NCBI GenBank assembly: GCA_017303335.1
Contig: JAFLBK010000002.1
Span: forward strand, 496,001 to 560,000
From: Chitinophagales bacterium
Lineage (GTDB): Bacteria > Bacteroidota > Bacteroidia > Chitinophagales > Chitinophagaceae
DNA length: 64,000 nucleotides
Direction of reading: 5' to 3'
A model generated the notes under the pieces. It was not told the origin of the DNA, did not search any database, and saw nothing but the letters and a program-made list of their open reading frames with translations. Both the position numbers and the translations under genes were made by a program. Of the stretch, positions 25,389-34,774 are shown piece by piece; position 1 is the first letter of the stretch; each line of letters opens with the position of its first letter.

Positions 25389-26495
25389 ATGAGACCTATT
25401 TTCCTCCTTTTTTTCCTGTTACCCGTTTTCACCTTAGCCCAGAAAACTCCCGTTGCTAAATCAAAGACCGTTACCAAACCAAAAACAGCGGTGGCATCGA
25501 AACCAGCCCCCGCTCAAACCGGGTTCACGATCAGCGGTGAGATCGCAGGCTATGCCGACGGAACCATCGTAGACCTGATCAATGGAGGTACCAGTCAGAC
25601 CGAAGCCAGCACCACCCTGATGAGCAATAAATTCTTCTTTAAGGGCGGCAACATGAGCAAGCCGGATTTTAAGATCATCCTCATCAACAAGCAGGCGCCC
25701 TACATCACCCTTTTTCTTGATAACAGCAACGTGAAGATCGTAGGCTCCCGTGAAACGCTCGACCGGGCGAAGGTTACCGGGTCGAAGTCGCACGCCGATT
25801 TTGAGGAGTTCAATACATCCCTCAATCCGTACCAATCCCTGTTTGCGGAAGACGCGGAATACGATGCAGCCCGCTATGCCCAGGCACGTAAACTCATCGA
25901 AGACTATGTAGCCGGGCACAAAGAATCGCATATCAGCACCCTGGCCATCCTGCGTTACAACCAACTGGCCGAAGACCCGGTGGAAATGGAACCCTTGTAC
26001 AAACAACTTGCGCCCGATGTGCAGGGAGGCATCCTGGGTAAATATATCGCCCAAATGATCCTGGAGGCCAGGCAGAACGGCGTGGGTACCCTCCTGCCTG
26101 ATTTTTCCCAGCCCGATACGTCGGGTACAATGATCAGTCTTTCTTCACTCCGGGGTAAGTACGTGCTCGTGGACTTTTGGGCAAGCTGGTGCAAGCCCTG
26201 CCGCATGGAAAATCCCAACCTGGTTGCAGCCTATAATAAATACCGCGATAAGAATTTTACCGTGTTCGGCGTTTCGCTCGACCAGGCCAGGGAAGCCTGG
26301 ATCAGCGCTATCAAGATGGATAGTCTTAACTGGACGCAGGTGAGCGACCTCAAAGGATGGGGTAACGCGGTTGCACAGCAGTTCCAGATCAGTTCCATTC
26401 CCCAGAATTTCCTGCTCGACCCGGAGGGAAAAGTGGTCGGCAAAAATCTCCGGGGCCGTGCGCTTGAGCGTAAACTCGAAAGGTTGCTGAAGTAG
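25389..26495 (+). CDS. Exported thioredoxin-like (TlpA/AhpC) protein with DUF4369-like N-terminal domain
   Basis: The 368-residue protein has a signal peptide (to about residue 18), a Lys/Pro-rich linker, and a beta domain (FTISGEIAGYADGTIVDLINGG ... FFFKGGNMSKPDFKIILI) like DUF4369. From about residue 230 comes a thioredoxin fold with the redox site WASWCKPCRMENP and the cis-Pro region SSIPQNFLLDPEGKVV. Such proteins reduce or transfer disulfides in the periplasm, often for cytochrome c maturation. It begins 46 bp after trpA and may share its transcript. Confidence 0.88.
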   Translation: MRPIFLLFFLLPVFTLAQKTPVAKSKTVTKPKTAVASKPAPAQTGFTISGEIAGYADGTIVDLINGGTSQTEASTTLMSNKFFFKGGNMSKPDFKIILINKQAPYITLFLDNSNVKIVGSRETLDRAKVTGSKSHADFEEFNTSLNPYQSLFAEDAEYDAARYAQARKLIEDYVAGHKESHISTLAILRYNQLAEDPVEMEPLYKQLAPDVQGGILGKYIAQMILEARQNGVGTLLPDFSQPDTSGTMISLSSLRGKYVLVDFWASWCKPCRMENPNLVAAYNKYRDKNFTVFGVSLDQAREAWISAIKMDSLNWTQVSDLKGWGNAVAQQFQISSIPQNFLLDPEGKVVGKNLRGRALERKLERLLK

Positions 26496-26541
26496 TTTCG
26501 GGTTTGAAGTTTGTGGTTTGGGATTCTGATTTTTCTATTTT

Positions 26542-27267
26542 CTATACCTGTTTTAATTGCCTCTTATAAAGTTGTACGGTATTCTCCAACCCGAGGTAGA
26601 TGGCGTCGCAGATCAGTGCGTGGCCGATCGATACTTCCAATAATCCCGGGATGTTTTTCGAAAAGTACTGCAGGTTATGCAGGTCGAGGTCGTGCCCGGC
26701 ATTGATGCCCAGTCCCAGTTCATTGGCTTTGCCCGCCGCGGCGATATAGGGTGCGATGGCAGCTTCTTTATTACCGGCCGCATAGCCCCGTGCATAGGCT
26801 TCGGTATACAACTCGATGCGGTCGGTGCCGGTGGCTTTGGCGCCTTCCACCATCTCCACCACGGGGTCCACGAAAATGGAAACGCGGATGCCGGCGTTTT
26901 TGAAAACAGCGATCATCTCTTTGAGGTATGCGGCATGTTCGATCGTATTCCATCCGTGGTTGCTCGTGAGCTGACCCGCGGCATCGGGTACCAGGGTTAC
27001 CTGGGCGGGCTTATTGGCAAGAACAAGATCCACAAAACTTTTTTCGGTGCAATTGCCTTCGATGTTGAATTCGGTGGTGACGATCTTTTTCAATGCGTAC
27101 ACATCCGCGTAGCGGATATGCCGCTCGTCGGGCCGTGGGTGTACGGTGATGCCTTCGGCGCCGAAGCGCTCGATGTCGGTGGCGGCTTTGATAAGATCGG
27201 GATTGTTGCCCCCACGGCTGTTGCGCAGGGTAGCCAGTTTGTTGATGTTAACGGATAGTTTGGTCAT
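26542..27267 (-). CDS. pdxJ: Pyridoxine 5'-phosphate synthase
   Basis: The 241-residue enzyme (ATG at 27267; a TTG at 27273 is possible) condenses 1-deoxyxylulose 5-phosphate with 3-amino-2-oxopropyl phosphate in vitamin B6 synthesis. Motifs MTKLSVNINKLATLRNSRGGNNPD, GITVHPRPDERHI and GINAGHDLDLHNL are intact. The ahcY terminator lies directly upstream of its start, so it must have its own promoter in that short gap or depend on readthrough. Confidence 0.96.
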   Translation of the reverse strand: MTKLSVNINKLATLRNSRGGNNPDLIKAATDIERFGAEGITVHPRPDERHIRYADVYALKKIVTTEFNIEGNCTEKSFVDLVLANKPAQVTLVPDAAGQLTSNHGWNTIEHAAYLKEMIAVFKNAGIRVSIFVDPVVEMVEGAKATGTDRIELYTEAYARGYAAGNKEAAIAPYIAAAGKANELGLGINAGHDLDLHNLQYFSKNIPGLLEVSIGHALICDAIYLGLENTVQLYKRQLKQV

Positions 27268-27274
27268 GGCCAAA

Positions 27275-27304
27275 ATTAAAAAACCCCGGTCAAATGAACC
27301 GGGG
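27275..27304 (-). terminator. Rho-independent terminator after ahcY
   Basis: On the minus strand CCCCGGT, loop TCATTTG and ACCGGGG form a perfect stem followed by TTTTTTAATTTT. Confidence 0.88.
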
Positions 27305-27326
27305 TCTATGCGGAAAAGGTTTATGA

Positions 27327-28655
27327 TCAGTACCGGTAGTGTTCAGGTTTGAACGGACCTTCAACCGGAACAGCCAGGTAGTCGGACTGAGCAGGGGTCA
27401 GTTCATCCAGTACCACGCCGATCTTGGCAAGGTGCAGTCGGGCCACTTTCTCATCCAGTACTTTCGGCAGCACGTATACTTTGTTTTCGTATTTGCTGTG
27501 ATTGGTCCACAGTTCGATCTGCGCCAGGGTTTGGTTGGTAAACGAGTTACTCATTACAAACGAAGGGTGACCGGTAGCGCAACCGAGGTTCACGAGGCGG
27601 CCTTCCGCCAGGATGATCACGTCTTTGCCATCGATGGTGTAGAGGTCAACCTGCGGTTTGATGGTATTCTTGGTATGACCGTATTTTTCGTTCAGCCAGG
27701 CCATGTCGATCTCGATATCGAAGTGACCGATATTGCAAACGATGGCTTTGTCCTTCATCAGGCGGAAATGTTTTTCGGTGATGAGGTCGCGGCAACCGCT
27801 GGCGGTAACGATGATGTCGGCTTCTTTCACGGCGTCGATCATTTTCTTCACTTCAAATCCGTCCATAGCGGCCTGCAATGCGCAGATCGGGTCGATCTCG
27901 GTTACGATCACACGGCAACCGGCTCCCTGCAGGGAAGCGGCGGAACCTTTACCCACGTCGCCATAACCACCTACTACGGCTACTTTACCAGCCATCATCA
28001 CGTCGGTGGCACGGCGGATGGAATCCACCAGGCTTTCTTTACATCCGTATTTGTTGTCGAATTTTGATTTGGTAACGCTGTCGTTTACGTTGATCGCGGG
28101 AATGGGCAGGGTGCCTTTCTGCATTCTTTCGTAGAGGCGGTGAACACCGGTTGTTGTTTCTTCGCTCAGTCCTTTCACGTGCTGGATCAGCTCAGGGTAG
28201 GTATCAAATACCATGTTGGTAAGATCGCCACCGTCGTCGAGGATCATGTTCAGCGGGCGATCGGCGCCACCGAAGAACAGGGTTTGTTCAATGCACCAGT
28301 CGGCTTCGGCCTGTGTTTGGCCTTTCCAGGCGAAAACGCCGATACCGGCAGCGGCGATGGCTGCAGCGGCCTGGTCTTGTGTAGAGAATATATTGCAGGA
28401 ACTCCATTTCACTTCGGCGCCCAGGGCAACCAGGGTTTCGATCAGCACGGCGGTCTGGATGGTCATGTGCAGGCAACCGGCGATGCGGGCGCCTTTCAGG
28501 GGCTGCTTCGGACCGAATTCTTCACGGATGGCCATTAAGCCGGGCATTTCCGCTTCGGCCAGTTTGATTTCTTTACGGCCCCACTCGGCGAGGCTCATAT
28601 CGGCAACCTTGTATTTGAGGTTGAAGTCGATGGAGGTTTTTGATACTGTAGACAT
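27327..28655 (-). CDS. ahcY: Adenosylhomocysteinase
   Basis: From ATG 28655 the enzyme has 442 residues, a normal length. It hydrolyses S-adenosylhomocysteine to adenosine and homocysteine with bound NAD. Motifs [47 protein letters not shown] and the C-terminal PFKPEHYRY are present. An in-frame ATG at 28676 is rejected because it lies inside the -7 box TATTTTTG at 28674-28681 (minus strand). Confidence 0.96.
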   Translation of the reverse strand: MSTVSKTSIDFNLKYKVADMSLAEWGRKEIKLAEAEMPGLMAIREEFGPKQPLKGARIAGCLHMTIQTAVLIETLVALGAEVKWSSCNIFSTQDQAAAAIAAAGIGVFAWKGQTQAEADWCIEQTLFFGGADRPLNMILDDGGDLTNMVFDTYPELIQHVKGLSEETTTGVHRLYERMQKGTLPIPAINVNDSVTKSKFDNKYGCKESLVDSIRRATDVMMAGKVAVVGGYGDVGKGSAASLQGAGCRVIVTEIDPICALQAAMDGFEVKKMIDAVKEADIIVTASGCRDLITEKHFRLMKDKAIVCNIGHFDIEIDMAWLNEKYGHTKNTIKPQVDLYTIDGKDVIILAEGRLVNLGCATGHPSFVMSNSFTNQTLAQIELWTNHSKYENKVYVLPKVLDEKVARLHLAKIGVVLDELTPAQSDYLAVPVEGPFKPEHYRY

Positions 28656-28673
28656 GTATGAGTTTTTAGGGTA

Positions 28674-28681
28674 CAAAAATA
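28674..28681 (-). promoter_or_regulatory. -7 box of the ahcY promoter
   Basis: The minus strand reads TATTTTTG, a full match to TAnnTTTG, 18 bases before the ahcY ATG. Confidence 0.7.
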
Positions 28682-28712
28682 GATGAACAGGATAATATTC
28701 TACAGCTTTATA

Positions 28713-28720
28713 TAAATTTG
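28713..28720 (+). promoter_or_regulatory. -7 box of the Lrp-family gene
   Basis: TAAATTTG matches TAnnTTTG, 50 bases before the regulator's ATG. It is divergent to, and close to, the ahcY promoter, so the regulator could affect both. Confidence 0.65.
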
Positions 28721-28770
28721 GGAAAAAATCACGTTAATCTGTTAATAACAGGAAAAAATCCTTTTTAGTC

Positions 28771-29268
28771 ATGGCAAAAGCACTGCAAACAGAACAAACA
28801 GCTACAACCCCGCCGGGCCTCGACGCCAAGGACCTCCAGATCCTTCATTTATTGCAGCAGAATGCCCGCATCACGGTGAAGGAGATCGCCGATAAAGTAC
28901 ACCTCAGTACCACGCCGGTTCACGAACGCATCCGCAGGCTGGAAGCCAATGGGGTCATTAAGCAATACGTGGCCCTGCTGGATCACACGAAACTGAACAG
29001 GGGATTAATCGCTATTTGTTACGTGTCGCTGAAGGAACACAGCAAGGCGGCGGGCACCAAGTTCGTGAAAGCCATCCAGCAGATGCCGGAAGTGATGGAA
29101 TGTTATACGATCAGCGGCGAATTCGATTTCATGCTCAAGGTGATGACAGCCGATATGAACGCCTACCACGATTTTCATGTGAATAAATTAAGCAGCATCG
29201 ACAACATGGGCCATGTGCAGAGCATCTTTGTGATGGGTGTGATCAAGCAAACGCATCAGTTATTATAA
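28771..29268 (+). CDS. Lrp/AsnC-family transcriptional regulator
   Basis: The 165-residue protein has an N-terminal winged helix (LDAKDLQILHLLQQNARITVKEIADKVHLSTTPVHERIRRLEANGVIKQYVALLD) and a C-terminal RAM/AsnC ligand domain (CYVSLKEH ... MPEVMECYTISGEFDFMLKV). Such proteins sense amino acids and control their metabolism. It is divergent from ahcY with 115 bp between starts; control of methyl-cycle genes is an inference from this position. Confidence 0.93.
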   Translation: MAKALQTEQTATTPPGLDAKDLQILHLLQQNARITVKEIADKVHLSTTPVHERIRRLEANGVIKQYVALLDHTKLNRGLIAICYVSLKEHSKAAGTKFVKAIQQMPEVMECYTISGEFDFMLKVMTADMNAYHDFHVNKLSSIDNMGHVQSIFVMGVIKQTHQLL

Positions 29269-29272
29269 TGGA

Positions 29273-29764
29273 TTATTTGCCGATCCGTATCTTCAGGTCG
29301 GGTGCAAACATGAACCGTCCCTGGCTATCCTTTACAATAATGTCGAAGAAATAAAGTTCGTCGCCGGGCTTGAGTTGTTCGGAGATGGTTTTTTTCCAGA
29401 TGCCGGTGATGGGGGTTTCGCGGAATAGCTGCACAAGCGAACGGGTGGCCGGAACCACCACGGTTTTATCGCCCCGCTCTTCTTCGGTAACACCGGCCTG
29501 CTTATACATTAACTGGTACGAAGAGACGCTGTACGGATTCTTTTTGTCGTCGGTAATGCGCAGGGGCAGGTTGATCAGTTGAATGCCTTCTTCGTATACA
29601 ACGGTGGCGGAGTCGGTATGAACACCCAGCATGGAACTGAGCCTGGGTGGCTTGAATTTTTGTGCGGTGGGTTTTGTCGTACCCGGTTTGGGCTTTTGTG
29701 CCTGTATCGTTCCGGCGGTTGCAGACAGCATAACGGCAAGTGCGATAGGTACAACGTTGTTCAT
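29273..29764 (-). CDS. Secreted hypothetical protein, GldM C-terminal-like
   Basis: The 163-residue product has a signal peptide (to about residue 22, IQAQ). The mature domain has beta-strands with ISEQLKPGDELYFFDIIVKDSQGRFMFAPDLKIRI, a pattern that resembles the last domain of gliding/T9SS protein GldM. That likeness is weak and I would not assign a secretion role. It converges with the Lrp gene, with only 4 bases between the stops. Confidence 0.6.
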   Translation of the reverse strand: MNNVVPIALAVMLSATAGTIQAQKPKPGTTKPTAQKFKPPRLSSMLGVHTDSATVVYEEGIQLINLPLRITDDKKNPYSVSSYQLMYKQAGVTEEERGDKTVVVPATRSLVQLFRETPITGIWKKTISEQLKPGDELYFFDIIVKDSQGRFMFAPDLKIRIGK

Positions 29765-29822
29765 GGTAGCTGTTTATATTAGGAAAACGAATTTACAGCA
29801 CAAATAGTGTAACACGGTACAA

Positions 29823-32462
29823 TTAACTAATCGTTGACAGGCTCTCTTCAATGGTCCGGATACGGGCTTCCGCGTCGGCTTTTTTCTTCCTTTCCAGGGC
29901 GATGACTTCCGGTTTCGCGTTCTGCACGAATTTCTCGTTACCCAGTTTCTTTTCCACCGATGCCAGGAAGTTCTTCTGGTATTCCAGGTCCTTCAGCAGG
30001 TCGTTTTTCAGGGCGCTGCTGTCAAGTACTTTATCGGTCGTGATGTAAAACTTTTCTTTTTCGATGGCAACAACAATGCTGTTGGCCTGTGCACTGCCTG
30101 TAAAGGAGATTGCTTCCGCGTTCACCTGTTTGCCCAGGATGTCCATGATGGGCTTGTAGGTTCCGGGCGCATCGGTTTCGATCGCGAGTTTGATGGTTTC
30201 TTTCGGTTTTACCTGGTTCTTGTTCCGGGCGTCGCGTAAGCTGCTGATCACTTTTTTAAGCAGATCGCCCTGGGTGAGTATATCCTTATCGGGCTGTACG
30301 GTTGCGGTCAGTTGTGTTATGCAGAGGTCGGTGGTTCGGGGTTGCAGTTGCTGATAGATCTCTTCTGTAACAAAAGGCATGAAGGGATGCAGCAATTGCA
30401 TCAGTTCACCGAAGAACCCGATGGTCTTTTTGTATACGGCCGCTTCGATCGGTTGTTCGAACCCGGGTTTCACCCATTCGAGATACCAGCTGCAGAAATC
30501 ATCCCAGATCAGTGAGTAGATCACTTTCAGGGCTTCGCTGAGCCGGAACTGTTTCATCAGTTCGTCTACCTCCGCTTTCACCTCGTTCAACCGGTTGGCG
30601 AACCAGGTAATGGCGAAATTGTTTTTTGTTTCCTGCTCGTCGGCGCTTCCCTGCTGCCGTTGTTCCCACATCTTCACCAGCTTGAGGGCATTCCACATTT
30701 TGTTGTTGAAGTTGCGGCCCTGTTCATTACCCGCCTGGTCCCACATGAGGTCGTTACCGGCCGGCGAAGAAATCATAATGCCGAACCGAACCGCGTCGGC
30801 GCCGTCCTTGTCGATCATCTCCAGCAGGTCGGGCGAATTGCCAAGCTGCTTGCTCATCTTTCGGCCGATCTTATCCCGCACGATACCGGTAAAGTATACA
30901 TCGCTGAAGGGTTTCTTATCCATGTATTCATACCCGGCGATGATCATGCGGGCCACCCAGAAGAAGATGATCTCCGGGGCTGTTACGAGGGTGTTGGTGG
31001 GGTAGTAGTAGCGGATGTCGGCATTGCCGGGGTTGCTGTATCCTTTGAATACTTCAAAGGGCCAGAGCCAGGAAGAAAACCAGGTATCCAGGCAGTCTTC
31101 ATCCTGCTTCAATTGAATGTTGTTTCCGCCGTATTGCTCATAGAATTTATCCAACGCTTCCGCTTCATTGGCAGCCACCACAAATCTTCCTTCGCCGTCG
31201 TACCAGGCGGGGATGCGATGGCCCCACCAAAGCTGGCGGCTGATGCACCAGTCTTTCACGTTCTCCATCCAGTGGCGGTAGAGGTTCTTGAATTTGGCCG
31301 GGTGGAATTTTATTTCATCATCCATCACCGCTTTCAGGGCGGGTTCACTGATCTTCTTCATGCTTACCCACCATTGCATACTCAGCCTCGGTTCAACCAC
31401 GGTATCGGTCCGTTCGCTGTATCCCACTTCGCTGGTATAGTCTTCGGTCTTTACCAGGTAACCCTTCGCTTCCAGTTCGGTAACGATCTTCTTGCGGGCT
31501 TCAAACCTGTCTTCGCCGATTAAAATCTGTGCAGCCTCGCTGAGTGTACCGTCATCATTCAGTATGTCGATCACTTCCAGGCCATGTTTCTGGCCAAGCT
31601 GGTTATCGTTCATGTCGTGGGCGGGTGTTACTTTCAGGGCGCCGGTACCGAATTCCATGGTCACATAGTCATCGGCAATGATCGGGATGCGCCTGTTGAT
31701 CAGCGGCACCAGGGCGAACTTGCCGTGCAGTTGTTTATACCGTTCGTCGTTCGGGTGCACGCAGATGGCGGTATCGCCCATAATGGTTTCGGGGCGAACA
31801 GTGGCGATGGTGATCGCCTCATTCCCTACAGGGTTGTTGTTTGCATCAACCACGGTATACCGCAGGTGATAGAGTTTTTGGCTGGTTTCCCGGCGGATCA
31901 CTTCTTCATCACTCAGGGCCGTTTTTGCCTTCGTATCCCAGTTGATCATCCGCTTGCCGCGGTAGATGAGTCCTTTTTGATGCAGGTCGATGAAAACGCT
32001 GATGACGCTTTTGTAATAGTCATCGTCCATGGTAAAGGAAGTGCGGCTCCAATCGAGGCTGCATCCGAGTTTTTTCAACTGCTGCAGGATGATGCCTCCG
32101 TATTTTTCTTTCCATTCCCAGGCATATTGCAGGAATTCGTCTCTCGACAGGGATGATTTGGCGATCCCTCTTTCGCGGAGCATGCCCACCACTTTGGCTT
32201 CGGTGGCGATGCTGGCATGATCGGTACCGGGTACCCAGCATGCGTTCTTGCCCAGCATGCGGGCACGGCGCACCAGGATGTCCTGGATGGTATTGTTGAG
32301 GCAATGTCCCATGTGCAGCACGCCGGTTACGTTCGGCGGGGGGATGACCACGGTATAGGGTTCCCGCTCATCGGGGGTGCTGTTGAAATATCCTTTGTCC
32401 AGGCAATGCTGGTACCACTTGTTATCTACCGATGCGGGCTCAAAATTTTTACTCAGTTCCAT
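29823..32462 (-). CDS. valS: Valyl-tRNA synthetase
   Basis: This 879-residue class Ia synthetase charges tRNA-Val. The HIGH motif is PPPNVTGVLHMGHCLN, the KMSKS motif is KIGRKMSKQLGN, the editing domain has GTGALKVTPAHDMND, and a C-terminal coiled coil of about 65 residues (VEKKLGNEKFVQNAKPEVIALERKK region) binds tRNA. All parts are intact. The -7 box TAGATTTG lies upstream on the minus strand at 32490-32497. Confidence 0.97.
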   Translation of the reverse strand: MELSKNFEPASVDNKWYQHCLDKGYFNSTPDEREPYTVVIPPPNVTGVLHMGHCLNNTIQDILVRRARMLGKNACWVPGTDHASIATEAKVVGMLRERGIAKSSLSRDEFLQYAWEWKEKYGGIILQQLKKLGCSLDWSRTSFTMDDDYYKSVISVFIDLHQKGLIYRGKRMINWDTKAKTALSDEEVIRRETSQKLYHLRYTVVDANNNPVGNEAITIATVRPETIMGDTAICVHPNDERYKQLHGKFALVPLINRRIPIIADDYVTMEFGTGALKVTPAHDMNDNQLGQKHGLEVIDILNDDGTLSEAAQILIGEDRFEARKKIVTELEAKGYLVKTEDYTSEVGYSERTDTVVEPRLSMQWWVSMKKISEPALKAVMDDEIKFHPAKFKNLYRHWMENVKDWCISRQLWWGHRIPAWYDGEGRFVVAANEAEALDKFYEQYGGNNIQLKQDEDCLDTWFSSWLWPFEVFKGYSNPGNADIRYYYPTNTLVTAPEIIFFWVARMIIAGYEYMDKKPFSDVYFTGIVRDKIGRKMSKQLGNSPDLLEMIDKDGADAVRFGIMISSPAGNDLMWDQAGNEQGRNFNNKMWNALKLVKMWEQRQQGSADEQETKNNFAITWFANRLNEVKAEVDELMKQFRLSEALKVIYSLIWDDFCSWYLEWVKPGFEQPIEAAVYKKTIGFFGELMQLLHPFMPFVTEEIYQQLQPRTTDLCITQLTATVQPDKDILTQGDLLKKVISSLRDARNKNQVKPKETIKLAIETDAPGTYKPIMDILGKQVNAEAISFTGSAQANSIVVAIEKEKFYITTDKVLDSSALKNDLLKDLEYQKNFLASVEKKLGNEKFVQNAKPEVIALERKKKADAEARIRTIEESLSTIS

Positions 32463-32489
32463 GGTGCGTTGTATCCGGTTCTAGGGCGG

Positions 32490-32497
32490 CAAATCTA
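32490..32497 (-). promoter_or_regulatory. -7 box of the valS promoter
   Basis: The minus strand reads TAGATTTG, a full match to TAnnTTTG, 27 bases before the valS start. Confidence 0.65.
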
Positions 32498-32626
32498 CGA
32501 AAAACCGGGCAGAGATGGATGGAAGCACCGGCTCTTCCCGGTCCATAAATACCCAGCACACGGTATTGTTACCCGGCTGACGCGGTGGTATTTTAGCCTT
32601 TTATTTTCCGACCAATACCACATTCA

Positions 32627-33100
32627 ATGAAAAAGAACACACTATTCCTTTTGTCGATGCTTTTCCTCGCCCTGTTGCTTCCCTCAGCCGGTAAGGCGCA
32701 GGATTGCGAACCGCTGGTTCCTCAGAAACTGAAAGACATGCTCATCGGTTTGGGGTATACCGTTAAAGATCTGAACACAGAAGCAGGCAAGGAGAAATAC
32801 GAGGTGAATATCAAAACGGCGAGCTTTAATGTGCCGATCGGGTACGAGATCAGTCCGAGCAAGAATTTTGTCTGGCTTACCGCGAACCTGGGCAAGGCCA
32901 AGGATGAAACATCGGCTTCCCATTTCGCCTTGTTGAAACAGAATTCCAAAGTGCAGCCCTGTTTCTTTTACATCACCGATAAAGGAAACCTCATGATGGG
33001 ACTGGCCGTGGAGAACCGGGGTATCACGCCGGCGATATTGCGGCGCCATACGGATAAATTCTCCAGCGATGTATCCAATACATCTACGTATTGGCAGTAG
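32627..33100 (+). CDS. Secreted hypothetical protein
   Basis: The 157-residue protein has a signal peptide (to about residue 24, AGKAQ). The mature part resembles YbjN/type III chaperone-like folds (LKDMLIGLGYTVKDLNTEAGKEKYEVNIK ... FVWLTANLG ... NSKVQPCFFYITDKGNLMMGLAVENRGITPAILRRH), but the similarity is only by pattern. It is divergent from valS and converges with the DUF1801 gene. Function is unknown. Confidence 0.65.
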   Translation: MKKNTLFLLSMLFLALLLPSAGKAQDCEPLVPQKLKDMLIGLGYTVKDLNTEAGKEKYEVNIKTASFNVPIGYEISPSKNFVWLTANLGKAKDETSASHFALLKQNSKVQPCFFYITDKGNLMMGLAVENRGITPAILRRHTDKFSSDVSNTSTYWQ

Positions 33101-33104
33101 ATTG

Positions 33105-33509
33105 TTATCTTTTCTTCCAGCCCGCATCCAATGCGGCGGCTTCTTTCAATAATTTTTCCAGGGCGTCGATATCAATCTCATCCACGTGCTGGTAAATCCT
33201 GTAAAAGACCTGCTTGTTGGTGCCGTGGGTAAGATACCGGTCGCTGTCCTGAAGCCGGTTTCCGTACCAGAACCCGAACAGCACCCCTTTTTTGATGCCG
33301 CCCCGCGGGATGGTAGCGGGCCAGATGATGCAGATGGCCTTGTTGCCGTAAAACAGCGGTACATTGTAGGATATCTTTTCCCTGCAATAGGCCGGCAGGC
33401 ATCCCTTCACCAGTTCCCGAAGCACATCCACGACCAGGCGTTCGTGTTCGGGCAACAGTTCGTACAACTGCAGCAGTGAGTGGATCTTTCGCGGAATGTG
33501 CGCTGTCAT
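33105..33509 (-). CDS. DUF1801 domain protein
   Basis: The 134-residue cytoplasmic protein has the YdhG/DUF1801 pattern: LPEHERLVVDVLRELVKGCLPAYCREKISYNVPLFYGNKAICIIWP and a C-terminal IDALEKLLKEAAALDAGWKKR. Members share the frataxin-like/iron-carrier fold but have no proven role. Its ATG abuts the stop of the upstream acetyltransferase without a gap, so the two form an operon. Confidence 0.85.
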   Translation of the reverse strand: MTAHIPRKIHSLLQLYELLPEHERLVVDVLRELVKGCLPAYCREKISYNVPLFYGNKAICIIWPATIPRGGIKKGVLFGFWYGNRLQDSDRYLTHGTNKQVFYRIYQHVDEIDIDALEKLLKEAAALDAGWKKR

Positions 33510-33929
33510 TTATACTTCGAGTCTGAAATGGTGGGCGATGATCTTCATCTTTTTGTTCAGGTAGAACCGGTGGGCATCGTACCGGTGGTGGGCTGAGTTC
33601 AGGTGAATGGTTTTGATCTTGTTTGTTGCCGCGATGTCAACGAGTTTGTCGAACAAGCGGGCGGCATACCCTTTTTTACGGGCTTCTTCCCGGGTTACGA
33701 AATCATCGAAATCGATGATGGGGCCATCGTAGAATGTAGTGGTGATCCGGAAACCGGCTGCGCACATGGCCTTTCCTTCGTCTTCAATGTACCAGAGCTG
33801 GTATCCTTCGCCGAACATCTGCCGGATGGTTTCCATAAATGTTTCCGCGGTATGGTGCGGCCGCAATTCCTTCATCACCCCGTAGCACAAAAGCAGTTGC
33901 TCGTTGGTGCTGGCACGTAGTATCTGCAT
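33510..33929 (-). CDS. GNAT-family N-acetyltransferase
   Basis: From ATG 33929 the protein has 139 residues (an ATG at 33965 would add 12 and overlap the divergent gene's promoter). It has the GNAT core GKAMCAAGFRITTTFYDGPIIDFDDFVTREEARKKGYAARLFDKLVDIA (EEARKKGYA is the acetyl-CoA loop) and ends TIHLNSAHHRYDAHRFYLNKKMKIIAHHF. The substrate is unknown. Confidence 0.87.
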   Translation of the reverse strand: MQILRASTNEQLLLCYGVMKELRPHHTAETFMETIRQMFGEGYQLWYIEDEGKAMCAAGFRITTTFYDGPIIDFDDFVTREEARKKGYAARLFDKLVDIAATNKIKTIHLNSAHHRYDAHRFYLNKKMKIIAHHFRLEV

Positions 33930-33979
33930 GAATTTCGTGGTTGTTTTGTAATTTGTATCTGGCAAATCAAGGTAAAATT

Positions 33980-34717
33980 ATGCGGATTAACCGGGTTTCT
34001 TTTATTGCCGGCTTTTTATTGCTGTTTGCAGTCTACCATTTTCCCGAGTTCTTCAATGCCTTCTGGATCATGGCTGTTTTTAAGATCGGCTTCCTGCTGG
34101 TTGCTTTCGGACTTGCCCGTTACCAGGGATTCCGTGGGCTGGGCGGGTATGCCCTGAACATGCACCCAGGCTGGATTTCGAACCTGGGCAAGGGATTGCT
34201 CGCCGGTATTGTTTTCTTCGGACTCTCGGTGTTTGTATCGGTATTGCTGGGGTACGAGCAATTTCTTTCCGTGGAAACCCTGGCCGTATTTGCAAAGCAG
34301 CTTCCCCTGGTATTATTCATGACTTTTTTTCCTTCGATAGCGGAAGATATCCTTACCCGCGGCTACCTCTATGGTCACCTGAAAGATTCGGTGACGGAAA
34401 ATAATTTTGTGGTCCTGTCGGCAGCGGTATTTGTATTGAATCATTTCTGGCGCCTGGCCGATCATCCTTCGGTGCATACTTACCTGTTTCTTATGGGAGT
34501 GGCTACGGCACTGGCGCTTTGCCGTTCGGGTTCCCTGTGGATGGCTTTTGGCATTCACTGGGGATCGAATATCGCTTATGAAACCAACCTGTCATTGATC
34601 AAAACGGAAGCGGTAACAACGGGGCATATGCCGAACTGGATGCTGGCGGCCAGTTTCGGATTGTTGATCGTATTCCTGGCGATGGTTCCGTTGCAAAGGA
34701 AGCAATCACCGGGATAA
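33980..34717 (+). CDS. CPBP-family intramembrane metalloprotease (CAAX/Abi)
   Basis: From ATG 33980 the protein has 245 residues and about seven to eight membrane spans. The three CPBP motifs are present: PSIAEDILTRGYLYG (E..xxxR with Asp in place of the second Glu), FVLNHFW (FxxxH) and FGIHWGSN (HxxxN/B). Such glutamic proteases cleave membrane peptides or prenylated proteins; some protect against bacteriocins. No partner peptide gene is adjacent. The shared terminator follows at 34715. Confidence 0.87.
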   Translation: MRINRVSFIAGFLLLFAVYHFPEFFNAFWIMAVFKIGFLLVAFGLARYQGFRGLGGYALNMHPGWISNLGKGLLAGIVFFGLSVFVSVLLGYEQFLSVETLAVFAKQLPLVLFMTFFPSIAEDILTRGYLYGHLKDSVTENNFVVLSAAVFVLNHFWRLADHPSVHTYLFLMGVATALALCRSGSLWMAFGIHWGSNIAYETNLSLIKTEAVTTGHMPNWMLAASFGLLIVFLAMVPLQRKQSPG

Positions 34718-34756
34718 AAAAAGGTTCCGGCTTTTGCCAGAACCCCTTTCTTTTAT
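34715..34756. terminator. Bidirectional terminator between CPBP and EF-G genes
   Basis: GGTTCCGGC pairs with GCCAGAACC around TTTT. It has T-rich flanks on both strands (CCTTTCTTTT on plus, TTTTTTT on minus). Confidence 0.85.
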
Positions 34757-34774
34757 AAAACAACTAAAGCAATA